DNA of 34,410 nt, taken from NCBI GenBank assembly GCA_964462865.1, contig CAYWZO010000020.1, positions 1 through 34,410 on the forward strand. Reading direction: 5' to 3'. The position numbers were made by a program, and so were the translations under genes. The stretch is from Fen-1077 sp964462865 (GTDB lineage: Bacteria > Chloroflexota > Dehalococcoidia > Dehalococcoidales > RBG-16-60-22). Of this stretch, positions 23,510-31,070 are shown in pieces (position 1 is the first letter of the stretch; each line of letters opens with the position of its first letter). The notes beneath the pieces were generated by a model, which did no database searches, was not told the origin of the DNA, and was given only the letters and a program-made list of their open reading frames with translations.

Positions 23510-24294
23510 CGCACGTCTCCCTCAAAGGGACCTGGATAGTCTACCCGCACCAGGCACAGGCCATCGGCCGGGGCGGTCGGCCCGGCGAGGCCGGGGGTCC
23601 TGGCGGCCATCAGGCCGGCGAACTCATCGGCGGTCATCTTGCCCTGCCCGACCCTGATTAAAGACCCGGCGGTATTGCGTACCTGGTGGGGTAAAAAGGA
23701 GTTGGCTACCATCTCCAGAACAATCATGTCCCCATCCTGTGTTATTTCAGCTTTAAATACGTCCCGCACCGTTAGCTTCGTCCGGGCGGTTTCGGCGCTG
23801 GCAACGAAGGACGCGAAGTCATGCCGTCCGACGAGGGCCCGGCACGCCCGCTGCATCGCTTGAATATCCAGTCCGCCGGTAACCCGCCAGGAAAAGCCCT
23901 GCCTTATCGGCGAGCGCGTGGCGCTGTTGAGGATATAATATTTATAAGTCCGCCTGATAGCCCGCCGCCGGACATCGAAGGAAGTGTCCGCCCGGAAGGC
24001 TTCTTTTACGGCGATATCGGTGGGCAGATAGTGGTTCAGGCCGTCGATGAAGGCGTTCAGCGGCAGGCTGGAGTCTGTGCGGAAGCTGACCATCTGGCCG
24101 GTGGCGTGTACCCCGGCGTCCGTACGGCTGGCCATTTTAACTCTGATTTTCTCTCCGGTTAGTTTCTGCAAGGCCTTCTCTATCTCCCCCTGAACGGTCG
24201 GCGCGTTGGCCTGGTACTGGGAGCCGTGGTAGTTAGTGCCATTGTATTCCACGGTAAGCACCACTCTCGTTCCGGTTACCAGGCCTGTGACCAT
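23506..24294 (-). CDS. truA: tRNA pseudouridine synthase A
   Basis: Converts U38-U40 in the anticodon stem-loop of many tRNAs to pseudouridine. The 262 residues from the ATG at 24294 begin MVTGLVTGTRVVLTVEYNG. The catalytic Asp is in SRTDAGVHATGQ near residue 57, followed by the family segments RRTYKYYILN near 115 and FLPHQVRNTAGSLIRVGQG near 205. The frame is open 13 codons further upstream, but that part is derived from a palindromic repeat. AAAGGA lies before the chosen ATG. A truA-rplM-rpsI tail on the alpha operon is common in several phyla. Confidence 0.95.
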   Translation of the reverse strand: MVTGLVTGTRVVLTVEYNGTNYHGSQYQANAPTVQGEIEKALQKLTGEKIRVKMASRTDAGVHATGQMVSFRTDSSLPLNAFIDGLNHYLPTDIAVKEAFRADTSFDVRRRAIRRTYKYYILNSATRSPIRQGFSWRVTGGLDIQAMQRACRALVGRHDFASFVASAETARTKLTVRDVFKAEITQDGDMIVLEMVANSFLPHQVRNTAGSLIRVGQGKMTADEFAGLMAARTPGLAGPTAPADGLCLVRVDYPGPFEGDVR

Positions 24295-24308
24295 TATTTT
24301 CCTTTGAT

Positions 24309-24390
24309 TGTCATCATGAGCGGAGCGAAGCATCTGTGTCTCTTCCCGGGGTTACGGATTCTTCAGTCGCTGCGCTCCTTCAGAATGACA
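24309..24390. repeat. Palindromic mini-element (TGTCATTCTGA type) inside the ribosomal operon
   Basis: An 82-bp element with inverted ends TGTCAT (24309-24314) and ATGACA (24385-24390). Inside, GAGCGGAGCGAAGCATCT faces TTCAGTCGCTGCGCTCCTTCAG, the pattern of the dispersed TGTCATTCTGAGCGAAGCGAAG repeats known in many bacterial genomes. It lies between rplQ and truA, so it is probably transcribed with the operon and would form a long hairpin in that mRNA. Confidence 0.8.
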
Positions 24391-24403
24391 GTGAAAAACC
24401 CAT

Positions 24404-24757
24404 TTATTTTACCAGCTCCAGCTGGACCATGCGGGCGCCGTCGCCCAGCCTGGGTTGCAGCTTGGTAATGCGGGTATAGCCGCCGGGACGCTCTTTATAC
24501 CTCGGCCCCAGCTCGGAAAACACTTTGGAAGCGACTTTTTCATCCGTGATGAATGCCAGCGCCTGGCGGTAAGAATTCAGTCCGCTTTTTTTCCCTAGAG
24601 TGATCATCTTCTCGGCCATACCGCGGATTTCTTTAGCCTTGGCCTCGGTAGTAACGATTTTCTCATGTCTTAAGAGGTCGGTGACCAGGTTACGGTACAG
24701 GGCTTTCCTGTGCCCGCTATTCCGGCTCAATCCTCTTCCAGCTATCTTATGCCTCAT
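24404..24757 (-). CDS. rplQ: 50S ribosomal protein L17
   Basis: Large-subunit protein near the peptide exit tunnel. The 117 residues begin MRHKIAGRGLSRNSGHRKALYRNL, the family N-terminus, and continue with LLRHEKIVTTEAKAKEIRGMAEKMITLGKK. The C-terminus GGYTRITKLQPRLGDGARMVQLELVK is also typical. It follows rpoA, as in most bacteria, and is separated from truA by a palindromic repeat. Confidence 0.97.
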   Translation of the reverse strand: MRHKIAGRGLSRNSGHRKALYRNLVTDLLRHEKIVTTEAKAKEIRGMAEKMITLGKKSGLNSYRQALAFITDEKVASKVFSELGPRYKERPGGYTRITKLQPRLGDGARMVQLELVK

Positions 24758-24789
24758 GTTTCTGGTTCTCCGTAACGGGGTTAATACTC

Positions 24790-25836
24790 CTATGTTTCAT
24801 CAGTGACCGTAGGGTTGGACTCCAGAGGCGCGTCACTACTGACGGTGTTTAAATGGTCTTGAGTTTTTGGGTGGCTTTCTTCCTCTTCTTCCTTGTCCGT
24901 CTCGGTCTTGGGGTTGAGCGATAGCCCTATGGCGGTGAGGCGGTCTTCGATTTCCTGATAGGACTTTTGCCCGAAGTTCCGCAGCTTGAGGAGCTCTTTC
25001 GTGCCCTTGGCGACCAGCTCGCCTACGGTGGTGATATTGCTACGTCGTAAACAGTTCATGGTGCGCACCGAAAGGTCGAGCTGCTCCACCGGCATATTGT
25101 ACTTCTCATCGGGGATGGAAAGGCGGATAGCCCGTTCTTCGGCCTTCATCTGGGAAATTTTAACGAACTCGACGAATGGTGTGAACTGCTCCATCAGGAT
25201 ATCCGCGGCGCGGCTGACGGCGTCCACGGGCGACGTGGTGCCATCGGTCCAGATTTCCAGGCGCAGGCGCTCACGGCTGGTCTCGCGCCCGAGGTGGGTC
25301 GGTTCGATGGTATAGTTGACCTTGCGTATCGGTGAAAAAATCGCATCCACCGGAATCGTGCCCACCGGTGTGTTGTCGGTGGACTCGGCGGGGCGGAATC
25401 CCGTCCCGATTTCTACATCAAATTCCACGTAGAGCCGGCTCTTGGGATTGCTCAAGGTAATCAGGCAGAGCTCCGGGTTGGTAATCTCAAAATCGGCGGA
25501 CGGCTTGATATCGGCGGCGCAGATTCGTCCCTCGCCTTCGACTTCCAATGTCAGCATGCCGCTGCGCTCGGAAATTGGTTTTATCCTGACCTCCTTGACG
25601 TTGAGCAGGAACTCCATGACATCTTCCTTGGCATTGGGGATAACCGTGAACTCGTGCTGGACTCCTTCGATTCTAACTTGAGTAATGGCCGCCCCGGGGA
25701 GATAGCCGAGCAGGATGCGGCGCAAGGAGTTGCCCAGTGTGATGCCGAAGCCCTTTTCCAGGGGTTCGGCGACGAATCGTCCGAAGTTTTCCGTCTGTTC
25801 GGTGCATTCGATATGTGGGACTAACAGTCCAGCCAA
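24790..25836 (-). CDS. rpoA: DNA-directed RNA polymerase subunit alpha
   Basis: Assembly platform of RNA polymerase. The 348 residues comprise the N-terminal dimerisation domain (about 1-230; EPLEKGFGITLGNSLRRILLGYLPG near 27) and the C-terminal DNA/activator-binding domain (about 250-310). The latter has LDLSVRTMNCLRRSNITTVGEL and LRNFGQKSYQEIEDRLTAIGLSL. A tail of about 40 residues rich in Glu, Thr and Ser follows the C-terminal domain and is longer than usual. The order rpsD-rpoA-rplQ is the standard alpha operon. Confidence 0.97.
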   Translation of the reverse strand: MAGLLVPHIECTEQTENFGRFVAEPLEKGFGITLGNSLRRILLGYLPGAAITQVRIEGVQHEFTVIPNAKEDVMEFLLNVKEVRIKPISERSGMLTLEVEGEGRICAADIKPSADFEITNPELCLITLSNPKSRLYVEFDVEIGTGFRPAESTDNTPVGTIPVDAIFSPIRKVNYTIEPTHLGRETSRERLRLEIWTDGTTSPVDAVSRAADILMEQFTPFVEFVKISQMKAEERAIRLSIPDEKYNMPVEQLDLSVRTMNCLRRSNITTVGELVAKGTKELLKLRNFGQKSYQEIEDRLTAIGLSLNPKTETDKEEEEESHPKTQDHLNTVSSDAPLESNPTVTDET

Positions 25837-25858
25837 TGGATTGCCTCCTTATATAAAC

Positions 25859-26488
25859 CTAACGGGAATAGTACTCGGTAACCGCTTTCGCGTCAAATGT
25901 GGCGCCGATTTGTTCCGGTGTGGGCATGGTTAGCACCTGCCCCACCAGGTTTTGCCGGTCCAGCGTCAGCCAGTTGAGTACGGTTTTGCCTTCGATGCTC
26001 TCCGCCAGCGTCTTGTAATATTCGGTCTTGCGGCTGCCTTCGCGCCAGCTTATGGTATCGCCTTCCTTGACCAGGTAGGAAGGGATATTGGTCTTGCGCC
26101 CGTTCACGGTGATGTGCCCGTGTCGCACCAGCTGGCGGGCCTGCTGACGGGAATCGGCAAAGCCCAGCCGGTAAATGACGTTATCCAGCCTTCTTTCCAG
26201 CAGCACCAGGAGGTTTTCGTCGGTGATGCCCGCCTGTTTTTCCGCCATGGCGAAGGTCTTACGGAACTGCCTTTCCAGGGTGCCGTAAGAGTAACGCGCT
26301 TTCTGCTTTTCACGGAGCTGCAGGCCGCGGTCGGAGATTCTCCGCCGCCTCCGCCCGGCCCCCTGTCCCGGCGGTTTATTGCGTTTATCGATTTCGCATT
26401 TGGGGGTATAGCACCGGCTGCCCTTGAGAAAAAGCTTTTCACCGCTACGCCGGCATAAACGGCATACTGCTCCTGTATATCTTGCCAT
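25859..26488 (-). CDS. rpsD: 30S ribosomal protein S4 (zinc-binding form)
   Basis: Primary 16S rRNA-binding protein and, in enterobacteria, the repressor of the alpha operon. The 209 residues include an N-terminal zinc knuckle with four cysteines at positions 9, 12, 26 and 31 (CRLCRRSGEKLF then CYTPKC). The RNA-binding S4 domain is near residue 98 (RRLDNVIYRLGFADSRQQARQLVRHGHITVNG). Many bacteria have a cysteine-free S4; this is the zinc-ligand version, in step with S14 and L36 in this operon. Confidence 0.96.
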   Translation of the reverse strand: MARYTGAVCRLCRRSGEKLFLKGSRCYTPKCEIDKRNKPPGQGAGRRRRRISDRGLQLREKQKARYSYGTLERQFRKTFAMAEKQAGITDENLLVLLERRLDNVIYRLGFADSRQQARQLVRHGHITVNGRKTNIPSYLVKEGDTISWREGSRKTEYYKTLAESIEGKTVLNWLTLDRQNLVGQVLTMPTPEQIGATFDAKAVTEYYSR

Positions 26489-26500
26489 AATCTTCCCCTT

Positions 26501-26893
26501 TTAGACCCTTCTCCTCTTGGGAGGACGGCAGCCGCCGTGAGGTATCGGTGTGACATCCCTGATGCCGGTAATATAGAGGCCGGAGCCCTGCAGGGAGCGG
26601 ATAGCCGCCTCGCGGCCGCTGCCCGGGCCTTTGATATATACCTCGACCTGGCGTAAGCCGTGAACCATCGCTTTACGGGCGGCATCACGGGCCGCCATTT
26701 GCGCGGCGTAAGGAGTGCCTTTGCGGGAGCCTTTGAAACCGGCCGTGCCGGAACTCCCCCAGGCCAGGGCATTCCCTTCCAGGTCGGTGAGTGTGACGAT
26801 AGTGTTATTGAAGCTGGACTGAATATAAGCCCTCCCGCTTGGGACGGCCTTTTTCTCCCGCCTCCTGGTCTTGGTTTTTTTCTTCTGTGGCAC
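26501..26893 (-). CDS. rpsK: 30S ribosomal protein S11
   Basis: Platform protein of the small subunit near the Shine-Dalgarno helix. The 130 residues include YIQSSFNNTIVTLTD near residue 23, ALAWGSSGTAGFKGSRKGTPYAAQ near 43, and the C-terminal IRDVTPIPHGGCRPPKRRRV. The start is GTG at 26893 with AAGGAGG five bases upstream. A small hairpin sits between the rpsM stop and that ribosome site. Confidence 0.96.
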   Translation of the reverse strand: MPQKKKTKTRRREKKAVPSGRAYIQSSFNNTIVTLTDLEGNALAWGSSGTAGFKGSRKGTPYAAQMAARDAARKAMVHGLRQVEVYIKGPGSGREAAIRSLQGSGLYITGIRDVTPIPHGGCRPPKRRRV

Positions 26894-26906
26894 CCTTGCC
26901 TCCTTG

Positions 26907-26923
26907 TCCCGAGAAAATCGGGG
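26907..26923 (-). promoter_or_regulatory. Hairpin in the rpsM-rpsK spacer
   Basis: On the minus strand the rpsM stop TAG is followed at once by CCCGA-TTTTC-TCGGG (26908-26922, extendable by a G-U pair) and then ACAAGGAGG. The arrangement is the same as in the rpmJ-rpsM spacer at 27329-27345. Confidence 0.6.
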
Positions 26924-27313
26924 CTACTTCTTGGCCATGCCGCGCTTCTGGCCCCGGCCGGCCACCGTTTTGCGCTGGCCGCGCTTGGTGCGGGCGTTGG
27001 TACGCGTCCGCTGTCCCCGGACCGGCAGGCCGCGGCGATGCCGGCTTCCCCGGTAGCTGCCGATTTCTATCAGACGCTTGATGTTGAAGTTTATCTCTTT
27101 CCGCAGCTCACCCTCGACGCGGTACTGTTTATCGATGATTTCACGCAGTTTATTGACCTCTTCCTCGGTGAGGTCTTTGACTCTGACCTCCGGCGCTATC
27201 TTGGCCTGGGCCAGTATCTTCTGGCTCTGGGCCGGGCCGATGCCGTAAATATATTGCAGCGACACCCAGGCCTGTTTATTGACCGGTATATCTATTCCCG
27301 CGACACGTGGCAT
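26924..27313 (-). CDS. rpsM: 30S ribosomal protein S13
   Basis: Small-subunit head protein that contacts L5 and P-site tRNA. The 129 residues show MPRVAGIDIPVNKQAWVSLQYIYGIG at the start, a helix-two-turn-helix middle part, and the signature GSYRGSRHRRGLPVRGQRTRTNARTK near residue 88. A basic tail ends RGMAKK. GGAGG lies six bases before the ATG, directly after a small hairpin. Confidence 0.97.
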   Translation of the reverse strand: MPRVAGIDIPVNKQAWVSLQYIYGIGPAQSQKILAQAKIAPEVRVKDLTEEEVNKLREIIDKQYRVEGELRKEINFNIKRLIEIGSYRGSRHRRGLPVRGQRTRTNARTKRGQRKTVAGRGQKRGMAKK

Positions 27314-27328
27314 TTAATCCTCCTTGTT

Positions 27329-27345
27329 CCCCGGTTAAAACGGGG
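27329..27345 (-). promoter_or_regulatory. Hairpin in the rpmJ-rpsM spacer
   Basis: On the minus strand the rpmJ stop TAG is followed by a 5-bp stem CCCCG/CGGGG with loop TTTTAAC, then AACAAGGAGG and the rpsM ATG. Same architecture as the next spacer at 26907-26923, though the sequences differ in the loop and stem ends. Confidence 0.6.
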
Positions 27346-27346
27346 G

Positions 27347-27460
27347 CTAACCCTGCCTCTGCTTATGTTTGGGGTTATCACAGATAATCCTGATGACCCC
27401 GCGCCGTTTCACGACTTTGCACTTTTCACATCTTACTTTTACGGAAGCTTTTACTTTCAT
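27347..27460 (-). CDS. rpmJ: 50S ribosomal protein L36
   Basis: A 37-residue zinc-ribbon protein of the large subunit. The sequence begins MKVKASVKVRCEKCKVVKRR and contains the ligands Cys11, Cys14, Cys27 and His32, so it is the zinc-binding form. It ends KHKQRQG, as in most bacterial L36 proteins. It occupies its usual place between infA and rpsM, 16 bases after infA. Confidence 0.97.
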   Translation of the reverse strand: MKVKASVKVRCEKCKVVKRRGVIRIICDNPKHKQRQG

Positions 27461-27476
27461 AATCAAGACCTTTATT

Positions 27477-27695
27477 TTACTTGAGCCGGTAAGTGATTCT
27501 GCCCCGTGTCAGGTCATAAGGGGAGAGCTCTATCAGCACCTTGTCTCCGGGCAGCACCCTGATATAATGCATCCTTATCTTACCCGAGATATGGGCCAGT
27601 ACCTGATGTCCGTTGGGGAGTTCGACGCGAAACATCGCGTTGGGCAGAGCCTCAACCACCGTTCCCTCAACTTCAATAGCCTCTTTCTTAGGCAT
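27477..27695 (-). CDS. infA: Translation initiation factor IF-1
   Basis: A 72-residue OB-fold protein that binds the A site of the 30S subunit during initiation. The sequence is almost canonical: KEAIEVEGTVVEALPNAMFRVEL, then NGHQVLAHISGKIRMHYIRVLPGDKV and LSPYDLTRGRITYRLK. Its start overlaps the end of map by eight bases, so it is probably coupled to it. Confidence 0.97.
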   Translation of the reverse strand: MPKKEAIEVEGTVVEALPNAMFRVELPNGHQVLAHISGKIRMHYIRVLPGDKVLIELSPYDLTRGRITYRLK

Positions 27696-28464
27696 AGGTT
27701 CCCCTGGTCAACACCTCCGGTTCAGTATTATCGATAGCAATGGTATGTTCAAAATGGGCCGAAAGGCTACCGTCGGCCGTAAGCACTGTCCAGCGGTCGT
27801 CAGCCACCCTGGTATGCCAGTCGCCGATGTTGAGCATCGGCTCCAGCGCCAGCGTCATCCCTTTTTTCAGTTCCGGGCCCGTTCCCGGCTTCAGGCCGTA
27901 CGGCGGCTCGGTGCTGTTGGGTATCTGCGGGTCCTCATGCATCATACGGCCGATGCCATGGCCGGTATATTCGCGTACCACGGAGTAGCCTCTTGACTCG
28001 GCGTAGTTCTGGATGGCCGCACTAACGTCGCCGAGTTTCGCTCCGGCTTTGGCCGTGGCAATAGCATGTTCCAGGCAACCGCGCGTTGCCTGGATGAGGT
28101 GCCTTGCCTCCGGGCTGATCTCTCCGACGGGCACGGTCACGGCGGCGTCGCCCTGGAAGCCCTGATATATGGCACCGAAGTCAAGTGACACGACGTCACC
28201 ATCTTTCAGGACGCGGTTGCCCGGAATACCGTGGACAATCTCGTCATTGACGGACACGCAGACCATCGCCGGGTAGCCGCGGTAACCCATGAATGAAGAT
28301 TCCGCACCCAGCCTTTTCAACTCTCTTGCAGCGATGATGTCTAACTCTTTAGTTTTCATACCGGGTTGTATCCGCTCGCTCAATATTTTCAATACCTCGG
28401 CAACAATACGGCCCGCCTGCCGCATGATGGCAATCTCTCCATCAGATTTTATAATGATACCCAT
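27688..28464 (-). CDS. map: Methionine aminopeptidase, type I
   Basis: Removes the N-terminal methionine from nascent proteins. The 258 residues have the pita-bread fold signatures: metal-binding Asp residues in VVSLDFGAIYQGFQGDAAVTV near residues 93-110, His in YTGHGIGRMMHEDPQIPN near 165, Glu in LALEPML near 205, and the last Glu in AHFEHTIAI near 238. There is no N-terminal zinc-finger extension, so it is the short type I form. It follows adk by four bases and overlaps infA, the common adk-map-infA order. Confidence 0.97.
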   Translation of the reverse strand: MGIIIKSDGEIAIMRQAGRIVAEVLKILSERIQPGMKTKELDIIAARELKRLGAESSFMGYRGYPAMVCVSVNDEIVHGIPGNRVLKDGDVVSLDFGAIYQGFQGDAAVTVPVGEISPEARHLIQATRGCLEHAIATAKAGAKLGDVSAAIQNYAESRGYSVVREYTGHGIGRMMHEDPQIPNSTEPPYGLKPGTGPELKKGMTLALEPMLNIGDWHTRVADDRWTVLTADGSLSAHFEHTIAIDNTEPEVLTRGTYA

Positions 28465-28468
28465 CCGG

Positions 28469-29122
28469 CTACAATCCCCCCTGACGCAGGGCGGTCAGTA
28501 TCCGCTGATTGATTTCCGTGGTGGTGCCTTCGCCGTTTATCTCCAGCAGCTTCCCTGCCTTTTTAAAGTATTCGATAAGGGGGGAGGTCTCTTTAAAGTA
28601 TACCTCCAGCCGTTTTTTGACCGTCTCGGCTTTATCGTCGGCGCGCTGGTAAAGCTCGCCGCCGCAGCGGTCGCACTTGCCCTTCACTTTCGGCGGGGAG
28701 TCCACTTCGTGATAGGGCGCCTGGCACTGGCGGCAAATCCAGCGTCCGCCCAGCCTCTTGAGAAGCTCCGCCTCCGATACTTTAATATATACTACCTTAT
28801 CAATGGCCCGGGACTGTGGTGCCAGGGCTTTGTCTAGGGCTTCAGCCTGTTGTATATTTCTGGGGAAACCATCCAGAATGGCGCCGTTTTTCACATCCGG
28901 CTCCGCCAGTCTCTCCAGCACCATCTGTATCGTTATTTCATCGGGGACCAGCTGTCCCTTCTCCATGTAGGCCTTGGCCTTCTTGCCCAGGGCGGTCTCC
29001 TGCTGGAGCGCTTTCCGGAAAAGGTCGCCGGAGGCCACCTGCACCAGCTTCATCTTCTCGGCCAGCATCACGGCCTGGGTACCTTTGCCTGCCCCGGGGG
29101 CTCCCAGAAGAATAATATACAC
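28469..29122 (-). CDS. adk: Adenylate kinase (zinc-lid form)
   Basis: Interconverts AMP and ATP with two ADP. The 217 residues begin with the P-loop LLGAPGAGKGTQAV. The NMP-binding segment ASGDLFRKAL follows near residue 31, then LDGFPRNIQQAEAL near 84. The lid carries four cysteines, CRQCQAPYHE and CDRCGGEL near 127-155, so it binds zinc. The start is GTG at 29122 with AGGAG five bases upstream. It lies eight bases after secY, a standard spc-operon position. Confidence 0.97.
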   Translation of the reverse strand: MYIILLGAPGAGKGTQAVMLAEKMKLVQVASGDLFRKALQQETALGKKAKAYMEKGQLVPDEITIQMVLERLAEPDVKNGAILDGFPRNIQQAEALDKALAPQSRAIDKVVYIKVSEAELLKRLGGRWICRQCQAPYHEVDSPPKVKGKCDRCGGELYQRADDKAETVKKRLEVYFKETSPLIEYFKKAGKLLEINGEGTTTEINQRILTALRQGGL

Positions 29123-29130
29123 CTTAACTC

Positions 29131-30441
29131 CTATTTAATAAAGCCTTCATAGCGCCGCATGACCAGCTGGGCTTCTAGCTGTTTCATCGTATCCAGGACA
29201 ACGCCGACGACGATGAGCATGCCCAGGCTGGAGAGCTGTATCTGCTGGACGTTGGTTACCGTCCGCGCCAGGAATGGCATCACCGCGACAAAAGCCAGGA
29301 AAAGCGCCCCCGCCCAGGTTATCCGGTGGATGACGCTGCTGAGATAAGTGGCGGTGTTTTTCCCCGGCCTTATCCCGGGGATGAACCCGCCCTGCCTTTG
29401 CAGGGTGCCCGGTAAATCCTGCTGCTGATAGGTTACCGTGGTGTAGAAGAAAGTGAAACCTACGGAAAGCAGGAAGTACAGAATCCAGTAAAATGCGCCG
29501 ACCGGCAGGGCCGTGCCCGGGTTGAACCACCGGGCGACGGTATCGGCGAAGCCCGGCGTGTCGGCTTTGATGAAATAGCTGGCGACGATGCCCGGGAAGA
29601 GCACCACTGACATCGAGAAGATAAGCGGTATCATGCCGGCGCTATTGACCCGCATCGGGATATGCGTGGTACCTGATTGACGGTACATACGGCCGCCGCG
29701 GAAAACACTGCGGGCATACTGCACCGGGATCCGGCGGTGTGCCTCGGTAAAGATGACAATCAGCACTATCGTAGCCAGCATGATGAGTACGTAAACGGCC
29801 AGCCCCAGCGGGTTTCCTTTGGCCAGGAAGCCTTCCTGTATCAACTGCGGGTAGCCGGCGACAATACCCCCGAAAATAATAATCGAGATGCCGTTGCCGA
29901 TGCCGTATTCGGTAATAAGTTCCCCCAGCCAGACCAGGAAAATAGTCCCGGCGATGAGGGACAGCACCATGGTAATGGTGGCCAGCGTGCCGGCATCGCT
30001 GAGGGCGCCGGCGTTACGGAGCAGTACCAGCTGACCGTAGCCGGAGAGGCCGGCGAGGGGCACCGTGAGCCAGTGGGTAATCAGGTTAATCTTATTCCGG
30101 CCGGATTCCCCTTCCTGTGAGAGGGCCTGCAGCCGCGGGATAACCGGCACCAGCAGCACCATGATAATGGAGGCGGTGATGTAGGGATAGACGCCCATGG
30201 ATGCCACGCTGAACTGCCTCATGGCACCGCCGCTGAACAGGTTGAGCATACCGAGCAGCGCATTGCTCTCGAACAACTGCTTGAGGGCCGCGAGGTTCAC
30301 GCCCGGCAGGGGCACGTGCGCGATGAAGCGGAATATCACCAGTATCAGGACAGTAATCAGTATCCGGCGCCGCAGGTCGGGCAGGCTGAAAGCGTCGAGC
30401 ATGGCCTGGAGCAGTCTGGGTCTACTCGGCCTTTGCCGCAT
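29131..30441 (-). CDS. secY: Protein translocase subunit SecY
   Basis: Pore of the Sec translocon in the cytoplasmic membrane. The 436 residues form ten predicted helices. Recognisable parts are FRFIAHVPLPGVN near residue 37, the plug region GALSGGAMRQFSVASMGVYPYITASI represented by LFSGGAMRQFSVASMG near 66-82, and GGRMYRQSGTTHIPMRVNSAGMIPLIF near 245. The cytoplasmic loop QQQDLPGTLQRQGGFIPGIRPG is near 342. The ATG at 30441 has GAGGAGGT five bases upstream, inside the end of rplO, so the genes overlap by 20 bases. Another ATG at 30402 lacks a proper ribosome site. Confidence 0.96.
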   Translation of the reverse strand: MRQRPSRPRLLQAMLDAFSLPDLRRRILITVLILVIFRFIAHVPLPGVNLAALKQLFESNALLGMLNLFSGGAMRQFSVASMGVYPYITASIIMVLLVPVIPRLQALSQEGESGRNKINLITHWLTVPLAGLSGYGQLVLLRNAGALSDAGTLATITMVLSLIAGTIFLVWLGELITEYGIGNGISIIIFGGIVAGYPQLIQEGFLAKGNPLGLAVYVLIMLATIVLIVIFTEAHRRIPVQYARSVFRGGRMYRQSGTTHIPMRVNSAGMIPLIFSMSVVLFPGIVASYFIKADTPGFADTVARWFNPGTALPVGAFYWILYFLLSVGFTFFYTTVTYQQQDLPGTLQRQGGFIPGIRPGKNTATYLSSVIHRITWAGALFLAFVAVMPFLARTVTNVQQIQLSSLGMLIVVGVVLDTMKQLEAQLVMRRYEGFIK

Positions 30442-30892
30442 GCGTTACCTCCTCGGCTTTGCCTCCAGCGGCTTCTATTTTGGCTTTGGCCGCCGCTGAA
30501 AATTTACTGGCCCTGACTGTTAACGCGCGGTCGATATCGCCGTCGGCCAGGATTTTCACCGGTCTGGCTAACGATTTAATCAACCCCGCCGCCAGCATGC
30601 TTTCCGGCGTTACCTCGGTGCCGGCATCGAACCGATTGAGCGCGCCGACGCTGACGGTACCGTACTCTGTACGGAAGATGTTGGTGAAGCCGCGCTTCCG
30701 GGGCAGGCGCTTGATGAGCGGCAGCTGGCCTCCCTCGAAGCCGGGGCGCACTTTATTGTTGCCGGCCCGGGCCTTTTGGCCTTTGCAGCCGCGTCCGGAG
30801 TAGGTGCCATGGCCGCTGCCATTGCCGCGGCCGACACGCCTGCCGGCTTTCCGCGAGCCCGGTGCCGGGGCGAGACTATTTTGTCTGACCAA
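30422..30892 (-). CDS. rplO: 50S ribosomal protein L15
   Basis: Late-assembly protein of the large subunit. The 156 residues begin LAPAPGSRKAGRRVGRGNGSGHGTYSGRGCKGQKAR, the Gly/Arg-rich family N-terminus, and continue with FEGGQLPLIKRLPRKRGFTN near 62. The C-terminus VKILADGDIDRALTVRASKFS is followed by an Ala/Lys-rich tail. It overlaps rpmD by 17 bases upstream and secY by 20 bases downstream. Confidence 0.96.
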   Translation of the reverse strand: MVRQNSLAPAPGSRKAGRRVGRGNGSGHGTYSGRGCKGQKARAGNNKVRPGFEGGQLPLIKRLPRKRGFTNIFRTEYGTVSVGALNRFDAGTEVTPESMLAAGLIKSLARPVKILADGDIDRALTVRASKFSAAAKAKIEAAGGKAEEVTHAAKAE

Positions 30893-31070
30893 TCTCTTCC
30901 TCCACTTTGACCAGATGTCTGACCTTATTTATCATACCGCGTACGGAGTTTGTATCTTCATGCACCACGCTGTGGTTCAGCCGGTGCAGCCCCAGCGCCC
31001 TGATGGTCCGCCGCTGGCTTTCTTCGTAGCCGATGAAGCTTTTAATCCAGGTGACCCGTATTTTAGCCAC
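30876..31070 (-). CDS. rpmD: 50S ribosomal protein L30
   Basis: A 64-residue large-subunit protein. The family pattern is visible in VTWIKSFIGYEESQRRTIRALGLHRLNHSVVHED and the following NSVRGMINKVRHLVKVEE. The start is GTG at 31070, overlapping the last codons of rpsE by eight bases, with AAAGGTGG upstream. L30 is absent from some bacterial groups; here it is intact. Confidence 0.95.
   Translation of the reverse strand: MAKIRVTWIKSFIGYEESQRRTIRALGLHRLNHSVVHEDTNSVRGMINKVRHLVKVEEEIGQTK

Noticed and set aside
24295..24333. 13-codon N-terminal extension of truA
   Set aside because: Derived from the palindromic repeat; the ATG at 24294 has AAAGGA upstream and gives the normal N-terminus.
26660..27484. 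274-codon plus-strand frame across rpsK, rpsM, rpmJ and the infA end
   Set aside because: It crosses several certain genes on the opposite strand and has no domain character.
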